Assembly: GCA_963850415.1 (NCBI GenBank)
Contig: CAWKLE010000004.1
Span: forward strand, 522,828 to 586,827
DNA from: VAXT01 sp963850415
GTDB taxonomy: Bacteria; Actinomycetota; Thermoleophilia; Gaiellales; Gaiellaceae
Length of the DNA: 64,000 bases
Reading direction: 5' to 3'
Shown here in pieces: positions 48,728 through 57,455 of the stretch. The notes below the pieces were generated by a model, which made no database searches, was not told the origin of the DNA, and worked only from the letters and a program-made list of their open reading frames with translations. Position 1 is the first letter of the stretch. Each line of letters begins with the position of its first letter. Both the position numbers and the translations under genes were made by a program.

Positions 48728-48730
48728 ACT
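48700..48730. other. Probable chimeric contig junction
   Basis: Up to about 48713 the sequence follows an ABC ATPase reading frame exactly (…CTCTCCGGTGGGCAGCA); from ATACGAACTG on it is unrelated. Upstream, reading frames are intact apart from two repeats; downstream, about nine genes contain 1-nt indels. Confidence 0.65.
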
Positions 48731-48749
48731 AACAACATCGCCTCCTCCC

Positions 48750-49715
48750 ATGACCGCCGATGGGCCTCAAACGTCCACCATTTGGACGCCTCAGTCCCGT
48801 CGGCGGACTGGGCATCGGATCGCCGAGCTCTGCGAGCGGCAATACGGACTGATAACCCTTCCCCAACTTCTGGACACGGGCTTGGTCGCCAGCACGGTGC
48901 GAGGTCGGGTTGAAGCAGGGTCTCTGCACCAGATACATGAGGGCGTCTACGCGGTGGGCCATGCGCTTCTGGGCCGCGATGGGAGATGCATGGCTGCGGT
49001 ACTTGCATGTGGACCTAATGCGGTCTTGTCGCATCGATCGGCGGCGGCGATGTGGAGTCTCCGAGAGGATCGGAGGACCTCAATCGACGTGACAGCACCG
49101 AATAGACGCGGTCGAGCCCCCAGGGGGATCGACGCGCATCGGGATGGCTCGCTCGCCCAAATCGACCGAACAACGCGGGCCGGTATCCCGTGCACCACTG
49201 TGGCGCGCACCCTGTTGGACCTCGCGGGCGTCGTTCCCGTTTGGGAGCTGAGAAAGGCGTTATCTGAGGCCGAGGTGTTGCGGAGGCTCGACCACTTCGC
49301 CCTACGAAGGCTCATCGATCGTAGCCGGGGGCGCCGCGGCGTTGCCCGCCTGAGGATGCTGTTCGACGAGATACGCCCGGATACGAAGCGGACCCGGAGT
49401 GAGCTGGAGAGGCAATTCCTTGGTATGTGCGAGCGAGCCGGCATTCCCGCTCCCGAGGTCAACGTCCGACTCGATGCAGGCGGTGTGAGCCTGATGCCGG
49501 ACTTTCTGTGGCGCGATCCTGGCCTCATCGTCGAAGCTGACAGTCGTCGCTTTCACGACACCGACTCTGCGTTCCAACACGACCGGCGGCGCGAGCAGCG
49601 CCTTCAGCTTGCGGGCTGGCGAGTGTCTCGGTGCACCTGGGAGCAGGTCGAACGCGAACCCCGTCGTCTGGCCGCCACGATCAAGGGACTCTTGGCACAG
49701 GCCGGACCGCACTGA
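48750..49715 (+). CDS. AbiEi-like/DUF559 protein inside a TIR-bounded cassette
   Basis: The 321-residue protein has an N-terminal winged-helix domain like AbiEi antitoxins (IAELCERQYGLITLPQLLDT, VRGRVEAGSLHQIHEGVYAVG). A middle HRSAAAMWSL...GIDAHRDGSL region follows. The C-terminal DUF559/Vsr-like nuclease fold has Glu/Asp candidates in FLWRDPGLIVEADSRRFHDT and the end strand AGWRVSRCTWEQVE. The family is abundant in Thermoleophilia; its role is unclear. No AbiEii toxin gene follows. The first codons run through a palindrome, and the TGA stop directly abuts the right-hand one. A GTG/ATG start further in is possible. Confidence 0.8.
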   Translation: MTADGPQTSTIWTPQSRRRTGHRIAELCERQYGLITLPQLLDTGLVASTVRGRVEAGSLHQIHEGVYAVGHALLGRDGRCMAAVLACGPNAVLSHRSAAAMWSLREDRRTSIDVTAPNRRGRAPRGIDAHRDGSLAQIDRTTRAGIPCTTVARTLLDLAGVVPVWELRKALSEAEVLRRLDHFALRRLIDRSRGRRGVARLRMLFDEIRPDTKRTRSELERQFLGMCERAGIPAPEVNVRLDAGGVSLMPDFLWRDPGLIVEADSRRFHDTDSAFQHDRRREQRLQLAGWRVSRCTWEQVEREPRRLAATIKGLLAQAGPH

Positions 49716-49764
49716 GCCGATGGGCCTGAGACGTCCAGTATTTGGACGTTTGAGGCCCATCGGC
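48756..49764. mobile_element. 1-kb cassette with 22-bp perfect terminal inverted repeats and palindromic ends
   Basis: The left end 48756-48777 (starts GCCGATGGGCCTCAAAC) is the exact reverse complement of the right end 49743-49764. Each end is also the outer arm of a 49-nt imperfect palindrome (48756-48804 and 49716-49764). The only gene inside is the AbiEi/DUF559-like one, fitted between the two palindromes. Outside the repeats TGACC (left) faces AGGTCA (right), extending the symmetry. No clear target duplication is seen. It could be a transposon-like or REP-type element carrying a nuclease-fold gene. Confidence 0.55.
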
Positions 49765-49767
49765 AGG

Positions 49768-50866
49768 TCAGGGAGTGGGGAGTTGGGGCCGGCGGTTTCG
49801 GCGGCTTCGGTGGCAGCGGCGGCAGGGTGCCGGCGTTGTATTCGGCGCTCGCGAGGAAGTTGGCGCGGCGGATCTTGAGCCGCAGCGTGTTCGTCGTGCG
49901 CGGGTAGAGGCGCAGGTCGTAGTGGTTGCCGGCTGCCGAAGCCCTGGTAGTAGACGAGCATCCGCACCCGCGGGCGCTTCACGATCCAGGCGATCAGCTG
50001 CTTGACGAAGCGCGGTTCGTCGCCGCCGTAGACCGCCCACTCGTTGATCGCGACCGGCTTGCCCTTCCACTGCTTGCCGGCGTAGAAGCGGTTGAGGTCC
50101 TTCCAGACCGGATACTGCGAGTAGAAGTCGGTCCCGACCCAGTCGACCCAGCGGCGCCCCGGCCAGTAGTTGCCGGGGAAGTTGCCCTTCACCCGCGGCG
50201 AGCCGCCGGGCAGCGGGCTCCAGATGATGCTCACCGGAGCCGCCGGCAGCACGGTCGGGTTGGGCCCTTGGTGCGGTTCAGCGGCGGCAGGCCGATTTCG
50301 GCCAGGGTGGCGTTGATCCCTTCCAGCGTCTGGCCGCCGCGGACGATCGCGGCGATCCGGCGGAACGCCTGCTTGTACCAGACAGCTCGTGTGTTCGCCG
50401 CCTTTCTGGCTGCCGTCGCAGTTGACCGCCGACCAGGCGTTGAGGCAGCGGTTGGGCTCGCCCAGCGGCCGGATGTAGGCCGGCAGGCCGTGTGTCGCGA
50501 AGAAGTCGTTGAGCTGCAGAGGTAGTCGTCGCCGCCGCCGAGCGCGATCTGCTGCGGCGTGATCATCTCGGCCAGGGTCTGGTCGTTGGCGGTCGAGATG
50601 TGGAGGATCGGCCGGGTTGCCGTTTCGCGCCAGCGTTCGTAGGCCTCGTTGAGGCTGTTGCCCCAGGGGTGGAAGGTCTGCAGCAGCGCCGGGTGCTTGC
50701 CGGTCAGTTCGGCGAATTCGTTGAATTCGCTCGTCGTGCCGCGGTCGCTGACGCCGAGGAAGACGTCGGGCTTGGGCGGGACCAGCGTCAGCGCCGCGCC
50801 GGCCCGGCGCCAGCAGCGCAGCCAGCGCGACCGCGACCAGCCGCGAGCCGCGAGCCGGCGCGTCGG
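49768..50866 (-). pseudogene. Secreted glycoside hydrolase-like protein (GH26-like), multiply frameshifted
   Basis: Fragments in different frames read as one secreted glycosidase-like protein. From the N-terminus they are: a hydrophobic start (SRLVAVALAALLA), HISTANDQTLAEMITPQQIALGGGDDYL split across an indel, FFATHGLPAYIRPLGEPNR (proton-donor Glu candidate), APVSIIWSPLPGG, WVDWVGTDFYSQYPVW, GKPVAINEWAVYGG (nucleophile Glu candidate) and RPRVRMLVYYQGF. These resemble GH26/GH5-type barrels. At least four 1-nt indels break it. The Pro/Lys-rich C-terminus stops at 49768, next to the cassette's right repeat. Sequencing error is more likely than decay. Confidence 0.6.
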
Positions 50867-51759
50867 CTAGCCCTCCTCCAGAACATCGCTCATCCTCCTC
50901 GGCTCGACTCCGAGCGCCTTGGCGTCGGCGGTGCCGCGCGCGGTGGTCATCGAGACCTCCATCAGCTCGGCCTCCTCCCAGGTTGCAAACACGGACTCGC
51001 CGAAAAGGGAGCGGAGCGCGAGCAGCCCGGCGCGGATCAGCGGCAGCGGCACGTGGACGAGGGGACGCGGCCGGCCGGCGACGCGGCTGACCAGGTCGGA
51101 CATCTCGTCGTAGGTGAGGGTCTCGGGGCCGGCGAGCTCGTAGCGCGTCGCCCGCTCGCCGCCGCGAGCGCGCGCGACCACGCAGCGGGCGGCGTCGGCC
51201 GCCCAGATCGGCTGGAAGCGCGCCTTGCCCGTCGCCGGAGACCGGCAGCACCGGCAGGAAGGAGAAGCGCCGCAGCAGCGTCACCCAGGGGTCGGAGCGG
51301 TCGTAGACGATCGAGGGGGCGAAGACGGTCGACTCCAGCGGCGAGGACTCGACCGCCTGCTCGGCCAGCCACTTGGCGCGGAAGAAGCGGGTGCGCTGCG
51401 CGGCCGAGGCGTCGAGCGCGCTGAAGAAGACGAAGCGCCGCACGCCGCTGCGCTCGGCCGCCCGCAGCAGCCGCACCGTCGCCAGCCCGTTCAGCTCCTC
51501 GATCCTGTGGGGCGGCTGGTCGCGGATCGTCGCCGCCAGGTGGATCGACGGTGTCGACCCCGCGCAGCGCCTGGCGCACCAGGTAGGGGTCGGACATCTC
51601 GCCGAGGTCGCCGAGCGCGATCTGCACGTCGACCCGCCGCTCGCCCAGCCGCCGCGGCTCGCGCACCAGGCAGCGCACCTCCTCGCCCTGCTCCAGCAGC
51701 AGCGGCAGCAGGCGCGATCCGATGCTTCCGGTGGCCCCTGTCAGCAGCAGCATCGGCAC
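50867..51759 (-). pseudogene. NmrA/complex-I-NDUFA9-like NAD(P)-binding oxidoreductase, frameshifted
   Basis: The N-terminal Rossmann part MLLLTGATGSIGSRLLPLLL continues to LVRQALRGVDTV. The frame then shifts to LLRAAERSGVRRFVFFSALDASAA and LESTVFAPSIVYDRSDPWVTLLRR, and shifts again to RYELAGPETLTYDEMSDLVSR ending DVLEEG. Together these make a complete atypical short-chain dehydrogenase (NmrA family) that binds NAD(P) without a clear catalytic Tyr. Two or three 1-nt indels separate the pieces. Confidence 0.7.
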
Positions 51760-51894
51760 ATCATCCCAAGCCGCATACCGATCTTCCAGGCCGCATACGC
51801 GGGATCGGCCGCCAGACTCTAAAATGTCCGCTCGCGCTTGGCGGGGGCTCAGCCTCGCGGCGCACTGACAAACGACTTAGGAGAAAGCATCCGA

Positions 51895-52164
51895 ATGACC
51901 TACGTCATCGCCGAGCCGTGCATCGGCCAAAAGGACAACTCGTGCGTCGAGGTCTGTCCGGTCGACTGCATCCACCCGACCCCGGACGAGCCCGACTACG
52001 ACTCGGTCGAGATGCTCTACATCGATCCCGACGAGTGCATCGACTGCGATGCCTGCGTCGAGGCCTGCCCGGTCGACGCCTGCTTCGCCGAGGACCAGCT
52101 CCCCGCCGAGTGGGCCAAATACGCCGAGATCAACGCCGAGTACTACAAGAAAAGCGCGGCCTGA
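51895..52164 (+). CDS. 7Fe ferredoxin (FdxA-like)
   Basis: This 89-residue electron carrier is intact. The [3Fe-4S]/[4Fe-4S] pattern is C-IGQKDNS-C-VEV-CPVDC at the N-terminus and CIDCDACVEACPVDAC in the middle, followed by the acidic C-terminal tail of actinobacterial ferredoxins. ATG 51895 follows AGGAGAAAGCATCCGA. It has its own 140-bp upstream region. Its undamaged frame contrasts with both neighbours. Confidence 0.95.
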   Translation: MTYVIAEPCIGQKDNSCVEVCPVDCIHPTPDEPDYDSVEMLYIDPDECIDCDACVEACPVDACFAEDQLPAEWAKYAEINAEYYKKSAA

Positions 52165-52165
52165 T

Positions 52166-52710
52166 CACTCGCAGTGCGCACTCGAGCTCGGCGAGGGCTC
52201 GCGCCTCCGCCTACTCGATGAGAGCGACGCGCCCGAGCTTCACGCGCTGATCGAGGCCGACCGCGAGCGGCTCGCTCGCTGGCTCCCATGGGCTGCGGCC
52301 CAGGGGCTCGCGGAGACCCGCGGCTTCATCGATCTGACCCGCGAGCAGGCGGCCGCCAACGACGGTTTCCAGGCCGCGATCGTCGGCGACGGGCAGATAG
52401 CCGGGATGATCGGCTTCATCTCGGTCGACTGGAGTTCCCGATCGACGAGCATCGGCTACTGGCTCGGCAGGAAGTTCCAGGGGAAGGGGACGATGACCGC
52501 GGCGGTCCGCGTCCTCACCGGTCATGCGCTGGTCGACTGGGACCTGAACCGGGTCGAGATCCGGGTCGCGTCCGAGAACAGGCGCAGCCGCGCCATTCCC
52601 GAGCGTCTCGGCTTCCGTGAGGAGGGGACCCTGCGCCAGGCCAAGCGGTCGGAGACCGCTACGTCGACCTGGTCGTCTACTCGATGCTCGCGGCGGACTG
52701 GACGGGTTAG
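52166..52710 (+). pseudogene. GNAT acetyltransferase (RimJ/RimL type), frameshifted near the C-terminus
   Basis: The fold runs from LRLLDESDAPELHALIEADRE through GFISVDWSSRSTSIGYWLGR, the acetyl-CoA loop KFQGKGTMTAAVRVL and the NRVEIRVASENRRSRAIPER strand. It is typical of ribosomal-protein or aminoglycoside-type N-acetyltransferases. After EEGTLRQAK a single G is missing. The correct ending would read YVDLVVYSMLAADWTG with a stop at 52708-52710. No standard start is found in frame near 52166, which suggests a further error there. Confidence 0.7.
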
Positions 52711-52711
52711 C

Positions 52712-53242
52712 GTGGTCCTGATCCTCACCGGGCCGCCCGGCGTCGGCAAGACCACGGCAGCCCGGGATCCTGACCGCGCGAACCGATCGCGCCGTCCACC
52801 TGGAAGCCGACGCGTTCTTCCGCTTCATCCGCAGCGGCTTCGTCGAGCCCTGGCGCCGGGAGTCCCGAGAGCAGAACGAGGTCGTGATGCGGATCGTCGC
52901 CGAGGCCGCGGCCGGCTACGCCTCGGCGGGCTACCTCACGGTCGTCGAGGGGATCCTGATCCCCGGCTGGTTCTTCGAGCCGCTGCGGGACGCGCTCCAA
53001 GGCGCCGGCCACACCGTCGCCGACGCCGTGCTCAGGGCGCCGCTCGAGGTCTGCCTGGCGCGGGTGCAGGAGCGCGAAGGCGAGCCGCCCATCGACGCAG
53101 CTGCGATCGAGCAGATCTGGCGGAGCTTCGCCGACCTCGGCGACCTCGAGGAGGACGTGATCGAGGTCGGGGACCTGGGCTCCCCGGAGGTTGCGGACCT
53201 GCTCGAGCGGATATTCGGCGGCGGCCGCGAGATGACGGGTGA
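52712..53242 (+). pseudogene. P-loop kinase/AAA-type ATPase, frameshifted
   Basis: GTG 52712 gives VLILTGPPGVGKTTAAR (Walker A). An extra G near 52763 then moves the frame, and the protein continues as VHLEADAFFRFIRSGFVEPW, EQNEVVMRIVAEAAAGYASAG, TVVEGILIPGWFFEPLRDAL and LEVCLARVQEREGEPP. This is the pattern of small gluconate-kinase-like or chloramphenicol-phosphotransferase-like P-loop kinases. The stop is uncertain because of a likely second indel (53235 or 53242). Confidence 0.65.
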
Positions 53243-53304
53243 GGCACTCGCGAATCACGGCCGCGCGCACCCTATCCCAGCGGTCCTTCATAGACTGCCC
53301 GCCG

Positions 53305-54467
53305 ATGGAGACGACCATGACACCCGGCACCTACGAGATCCCGCAGGAGTCCCGCGACCTGCGCGACATGGTCCGCCGGCTCGCGCAGGAGAAGATCGCC
53401 CCGCGCGCCGGGGAGATCGACCGCGAAGGCGAGTACCCGTGGGACGTGCGCAAGCTGCTCGCCGAGCACGACATCCTCGGGCTGCCCTTCGCCGAGCGAG
53501 TACGGCGGCACCGGGACCGGAACGCTGGTCCTGCAGATGGCGGTCGAGGAGATCGCCAAGGCCTGCGCCTCCTCGGCCCTGATCCTGATGATCCAGGAGC
53601 TCGGCACGCTGCCGATCCAGCTCTTCGGCTCCGACGAGCTGAAGCAGCGCTTCCTGCCCAAATGCGCCAGCGGCGAGTGGTCGCCGGCCTTCGCGCTCTC
53701 CGAGCCCGAGGCCGGCAGCGACCCCGCCTCGATGCGGACCACGCCGTCCGCGACGGCGACGAGTGGGTGATCAACGGCCAGAAGAACTGGATCACCAACG
53801 CCTGCGATCGCCGACTTCTACGTCGTCTTCGCCGTCACCGATCGCGAGAACCACCGGATCAGCGCCTTCGTCGTCGAGAAAGAGCGCGAGGGCTTCGACC
53901 CCGGCCAGCTCGAGCACAAGCTCGGGATCAAGGGCTCGCCGACCGGCTCGCCGTCGTTCACCGACGTCCGCGTCCCGCACGAGAACCTGATCGGCGACCG
54001 AGGGCAAGGGGCTCGGCGTCGCCCTCGGCACGCTCGAGCGGACCCGGCTCGGCGCCGCCGCGCAGGCGGTCGGCATCGCCCAGGGCGCGACCGACTACGC
54101 CAACGACTACTCGAAGGAGCGGATCGCCTTCGGCAAGCCGATCAACGCCCTGCAGGCGATCCAGTTCAAGCTCGCCGACATGGAGACCGGCACCGCCGCC
54201 GCCCGCGAGCTCCTCTACAAAGCCTGCTCGATGGCCGACCTGCCCGAGCGCCCCGCCGACCTCGGCAAGTGGACCTCGATGGCGAAGCTGTTCGCCTCCG
54301 ACAACGCGATGCGGGTCACGGTCGAGGCGATCCAGGTGCTCGGCGGCTACGGCTACGTCAACGAGTACCCGGTCGAGCGCATGCTCCGCGACGCCAAGAT
54401 CACCCAGATCTACGAGGGCACGAACGAGATCCAGCGCGTCGTCATCGCCCGCAGCATGGGCGGCTAG
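53305..54467 (+). pseudogene. Acyl-CoA dehydrogenase, frameshifted at four points
   Basis: From ATG 53305 the pieces in order are YEIPQESRDLRDMVRRLAQE, MAVEEIAKACASSALILMIQ, FLPKCASGEWSPAFALSEPE AGSD, WVINGQKNWITNA, a scrambled middle, ITQIYEGTNEIQRVVIARSM and GG. The YEGTNEIQR motif and the length of about 385 residues identify an FAD-dependent acyl-CoA dehydrogenase. Breaks are visible as an extra C before GAG (about 53500), a missing C (about 53740), an extra base (about 53806) and an extra C (about 54000). All are single bases in GC-rich context, so consensus error is likely. Confidence 0.82.
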
Positions 54468-54683
54468 CCCGCTTCAGCTCCCGGCCGTCTCTTTGCCCCG
54501 CCGGGGGAGAGCTGCTGCCGCTGGGCTCTTACTGAGCGGTGAGGATTTTTAACTTGCAAACGCCACTGAGCTGTGGAACGTTTTGTCTGCACTCAGGAAT
54601 CGGAGTGCCGTCTGGCTGGTGTGCGGGGACGAGTAAGTCAACACCGTCATGGCGACAAACCTAGGAGTCGGGAGGCTCGTCTG

Positions 54684-55977
54684 ATGTCAACTGCTGATCT
54701 CGCCCTGTCCAAACCTCTGCGGAACCGCGGCTGCGGGTTGCTGGCCGCGACGTTCGTCATAGCTCTGCTTCGCGTGGCGCCGGTCGATGCCGCCGAGCAG
54801 CAGGACTCCCTGGCGGTCGACGAATATGCCCGCACCTTCGACGTCAACCCGGTGGAGGCCGGCGACCGTCTCGAAATGCAGGCCAAGGCCGCCGGCATCG
54901 CGAACGCGCTGGAAGCAAGGTTGGGCGCAGGGTTCGCCGGCGTCTGGTTCGACAACGCCGACGGTCAGTTCGTCGTCCCCATCGTCGCCGACGAGGATCG
55001 CGCGGCGGTGGCCAGGCAATTCGAGGGGTACGGCCTCGGCCAGGACGATTACCGTGTCGCCCTGGTCGATTCCACCGTCGCGGAACTCGAGAACGCCGAG
55101 GCGCGGCTGACCGAAGCGGTCGAGGACCTTCTCGCCGACGGCAGGGCGACGGCTCGGCCTCGACACCAGCATCAATTCGGTTGTCGTCGAAATCGCCTCG
55201 AATGCCGACGCCGAGCAGCGGGCCGACCTTCGTGCGCAGGCGGCGGCGATGCCGGTGAACGTGAAGATCGTCGAAGCCGAGCCCGCCGAATTCGACGATC
55301 AAGCTGCCGCCTGCACCTGGAACTCCGAACTGCGTGCGTGCGATCCGCCGTTCCACGGGGGAGTCGAAATCCACGGTCCAACGATCTGCACCTCAGGATT
55401 CGCGGCGACCGGGAACGTCTACGCCAACACCTTCGTGATCACCGCCGGCCACTGCCTGACCAGCACCGCCGCGTTTTGGGCAGAGACCGCCAACGGATAC
55501 GAAAACGAACTCGGCCACGAAGAAGGCCATTACTACGCTCAGGGCCAGTCCGACGGCGGCCTGATCAGGGTCAAAGACACGAACTGGTGGGTCAAAAACT
55601 GGGGCTGGCGGGGCCACGTCGTGGTCTGGGGACCGGCCCCCCAGTATTCGATCCAGAACCCCTCCAACCCGATCTACGGCTCGGCATCGAGCTACGTAGG
55701 CGAGTACGTGTGTCACAGCGGCAGGTCGACCGGTTCGAGCTGCGGAACCGTTCAGCAGATCAGCGCCAAGGTGACGTACGAAGACGGCAGCAGCTTGACC
55801 CACATGACGAGAGTGTCCGGGGCCTGCATCGACAAAGGCGATAGCGGCGGTCCTGAGTACGACGGCAACTACGCGGTCGGCATCTTGTCCGGCGGGCAGA
55901 TCGGCTGCGCCAACAGCTACTACACCGAGGTCAAAGAAATCGAGTCGATCTACGGCGTTCACGTGACGCCATGGTGA
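54684..55977 (+). pseudogene. Secreted alpha-lytic-type serine protease with pro-region, one frameshift
   Basis: ATG 54684, behind GGGAGG, gives a signal segment (GLLAATFVIALLRVAPVDA) and an alpha-lytic-like pro-domain (EMQAKAAGIANALEARLG, GVWFDNADGQFVVPIV). An extra C near 55160 shifts the frame. The S1 catalytic domain then follows intact: ANTFVITAGHCLTS (His), an Asp candidate in the QSDGGLIRVKD region, and CIDKGDSGGPEYDG (Ser). Four or more Cys could form disulfides. A one-base correction would restore a protein of about 430 residues. Its stop overlaps the next gene by 7 nt. Confidence 0.78.
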
Positions 55978-56471
55978 GGCTGGCAACTGTCCTCACCGCG
56001 CTCGCGCTGGCTCTCTGTGCTTCGCCTGCGCTTGCCGCAGAGGAAGCCGTCCCGGCCGGTCCGCCCGCCTGCTCGGTGCTGATCGACAACTCATCGGGCG
56101 GAGCCGGCAAGCCCTGGCTGGCCGACCTTTGGGTCCAGTGCAACTACGAAGTCACCGAATTCGCGGTGAGCAGGGCCAATCGGAAGCTGAAGAAGGTCAC
56201 GGCCGAATTGCCGGGCGCGAGGCCGACGGACTCGATGAGCTGCCGTCTGTCACACGCCCAGCGGATCGCCTGCAAGGGCCGCCTGGCGGCGCTGGCTCGC
56301 TTCCATGCCCGTATTCGGGTCGACGAAGCGGTCTGCAACGCCCCGCGAATGCGGCTGACCGTTTACGCGTTCGGCGGCCCGACCTGCGAAGGGATCTGTC
56401 CGCTGGTCGGCTTCGCGACCCGAACGACGAGTGCGGCGGACCGGCGGACGATGGGCTGCTTTGGAAGCTAG
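55971..56471 (+). CDS. Secreted Cys-containing protein of unknown function
   Basis: ATG 55971 overlaps the protease stop by 7 nt. The 166-residue protein has a signal peptide (VRLATVLTALALALCASPALA) and eight Cys in the mature part (PPACSVL, VQCNYE, MSCRLS, IACKG, EAVCNAP, TCEGICPL, MGCFGS). This suggests a disulfide-rich secreted domain. I do not recognise the family. Coupling to the protease gene suggests co-secretion, perhaps as inhibitor or partner; this is inference. Confidence 0.68.
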   Translation: MVRLATVLTALALALCASPALAAEEAVPAGPPACSVLIDNSSGGAGKPWLADLWVQCNYEVTEFAVSRANRKLKKVTAELPGARPTDSMSCRLSHAQRIACKGRLAALARFHARIRVDEAVCNAPRMRLTVYAFGGPTCEGICPLVGFATRTTSAADRRTMGCFGS

Positions 56472-57039
56472 GGCCGAGAGCCTTCTTCGCGGCCGCCACG
56501 TCTACCTCCGCGCCGTCCTTCCCGACGAATACGAGGACCTCTACCTGCGTGAGACGAGTGGCGCCCTGGCGAGCAGGGGTGGTCTGGAGGGAACGACACC
56601 GGCCTTCGACGAGTGGCTGAGGCAGAGGTCGGCGAGCACCCTGGCGCGCTTCGTGGTCCTCGGCGACGCGGACCACCGCCGGCTGGGGCTCGTGTCCCTG
56701 TTCAACGCCGATATGCGCAACGGCCACGCCCACCTCGCGCTCTCCAGCTTCGATGCGACGAGGCCCTCGCCCCTGGTGATGATGGGCTGTGGGCTGTTCA
56801 TCGAGTACGCCTTCTCCTGCTGGCCGCTCAACAAGCTCTACCTCGACGTCGCCGACTACAACCTGGAGCAGTTCTCCTCCGGCGTCGGCAGGCTGTTCGA
56901 GGCGGAGGGCAGGCTGAAGGATCACCACTACCTTGACGGCCGGTATTGGGACCACCACATCCTCGCCATCTCGAAGGATCGGTGGCAGCCGTATTGGGGC
57001 CAATACGCCGCTTCCGTTGTCGCGGAGGCGGCGGCCTGA
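56461..57039 (+). CDS. GNAT family N-acetyltransferase
   Basis: TTG 56461 overlaps the previous stop. The 192-residue protein begins LLRGRHVYLRAVLPDEYEDL and has the GNAT core FVVLGDADHRRLGLVSLFNAD, MMGCGLFIEYAFSCWPLNKL (acetyl-CoA region) and NLEQFSSGVGRLFEAEGRLKDH. It resembles antibiotic-type or peptidyl acetyltransferases that sit beside carrier-protein genes. It is translationally coupled (TGATG) to an acyl carrier protein gene, so it could act on a carrier-bound substrate. Confidence 0.82.
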   Translation: MEARAESLLRGRHVYLRAVLPDEYEDLYLRETSGALASRGGLEGTTPAFDEWLRQRSASTLARFVVLGDADHRRLGLVSLFNADMRNGHAHLALSSFDATRPSPLVMMGCGLFIEYAFSCWPLNKLYLDVADYNLEQFSSGVGRLFEAEGRLKDHHYLDGRYWDHHILAISKDRWQPYWGQYAASVVAEAAA

Positions 57040-57455
57040 TGCCGGAGACGCTGGAAGGGCTCGAGAAGTTCGCCGCCGAGGTGGCTGAGATCCTCGAACT
57101 CGATCCCGCCGAAGTCTCCGCGGAGAGCCTGCTCGTCGCCGACCTCGACTTCGACTCGCTTGCGTTCGTGGAGCTGGGGATCCTGCTCATGGAGCGCTAC
57201 GGATCTCAGAACTTCATGGCGGCGGTCGCCGACGAGATCGACGCGCAGGCGCTCACCGTCAGGTCGGTGTTCGAGAACTACGCCAGCCGAGGCAGAGCGC
57301 TAGGCCATCGGCAGCGGCGTGCCGCTGACCGGCGGCGGCTTCGGCCGCCGGCGGGGTCGCCTGCAGGACCGGCAGCTCCTGCGGGGTCGCGGCGACGATG
57401 CCGCGGGCCGCCTGGCGGATCGCCTGCGAGGCGGGGGAGTCGGGCTCGGCGGTGA
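57039..57455 (+). CDS. Acyl carrier protein-like protein
   Basis: ATG 57039 overlaps the GNAT stop (TGATG). The first 85 residues are a typical carrier protein: GLEKFAAEVAEILELDPAEV, then the phosphopantetheine site LDFDSLAFVELGILL with the modified Ser in DSL, and a C-terminal helix RSVFENYASRG. The open frame continues to 57455 as Arg/Pro-rich sequence antisense to Mrp. A TAG at 57301 in the next frame is probably the real end, lost by an indel. It likely works with the coupled acetyltransferase. Confidence 0.78.
   Translation: MPETLEGLEKFAAEVAEILELDPAEVSAESLLVADLDFDSLAFVELGILLMERYGSQNFMAAVADEIDAQALTVRSVFENYASRGRALGHRQRRAADRRRLRPPAGSPAGPAAPAGSRRRCRGPPGGSPARRGSRARR

Noticed and set aside
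48750..49715. A complete type IV AbiE toxin-antitoxin pair
   Set aside because: Only an AbiEi-like N-terminal domain is present; no AbiEii nucleotidyltransferase gene follows, and the C-terminus is a DUF559-type nuclease fold.
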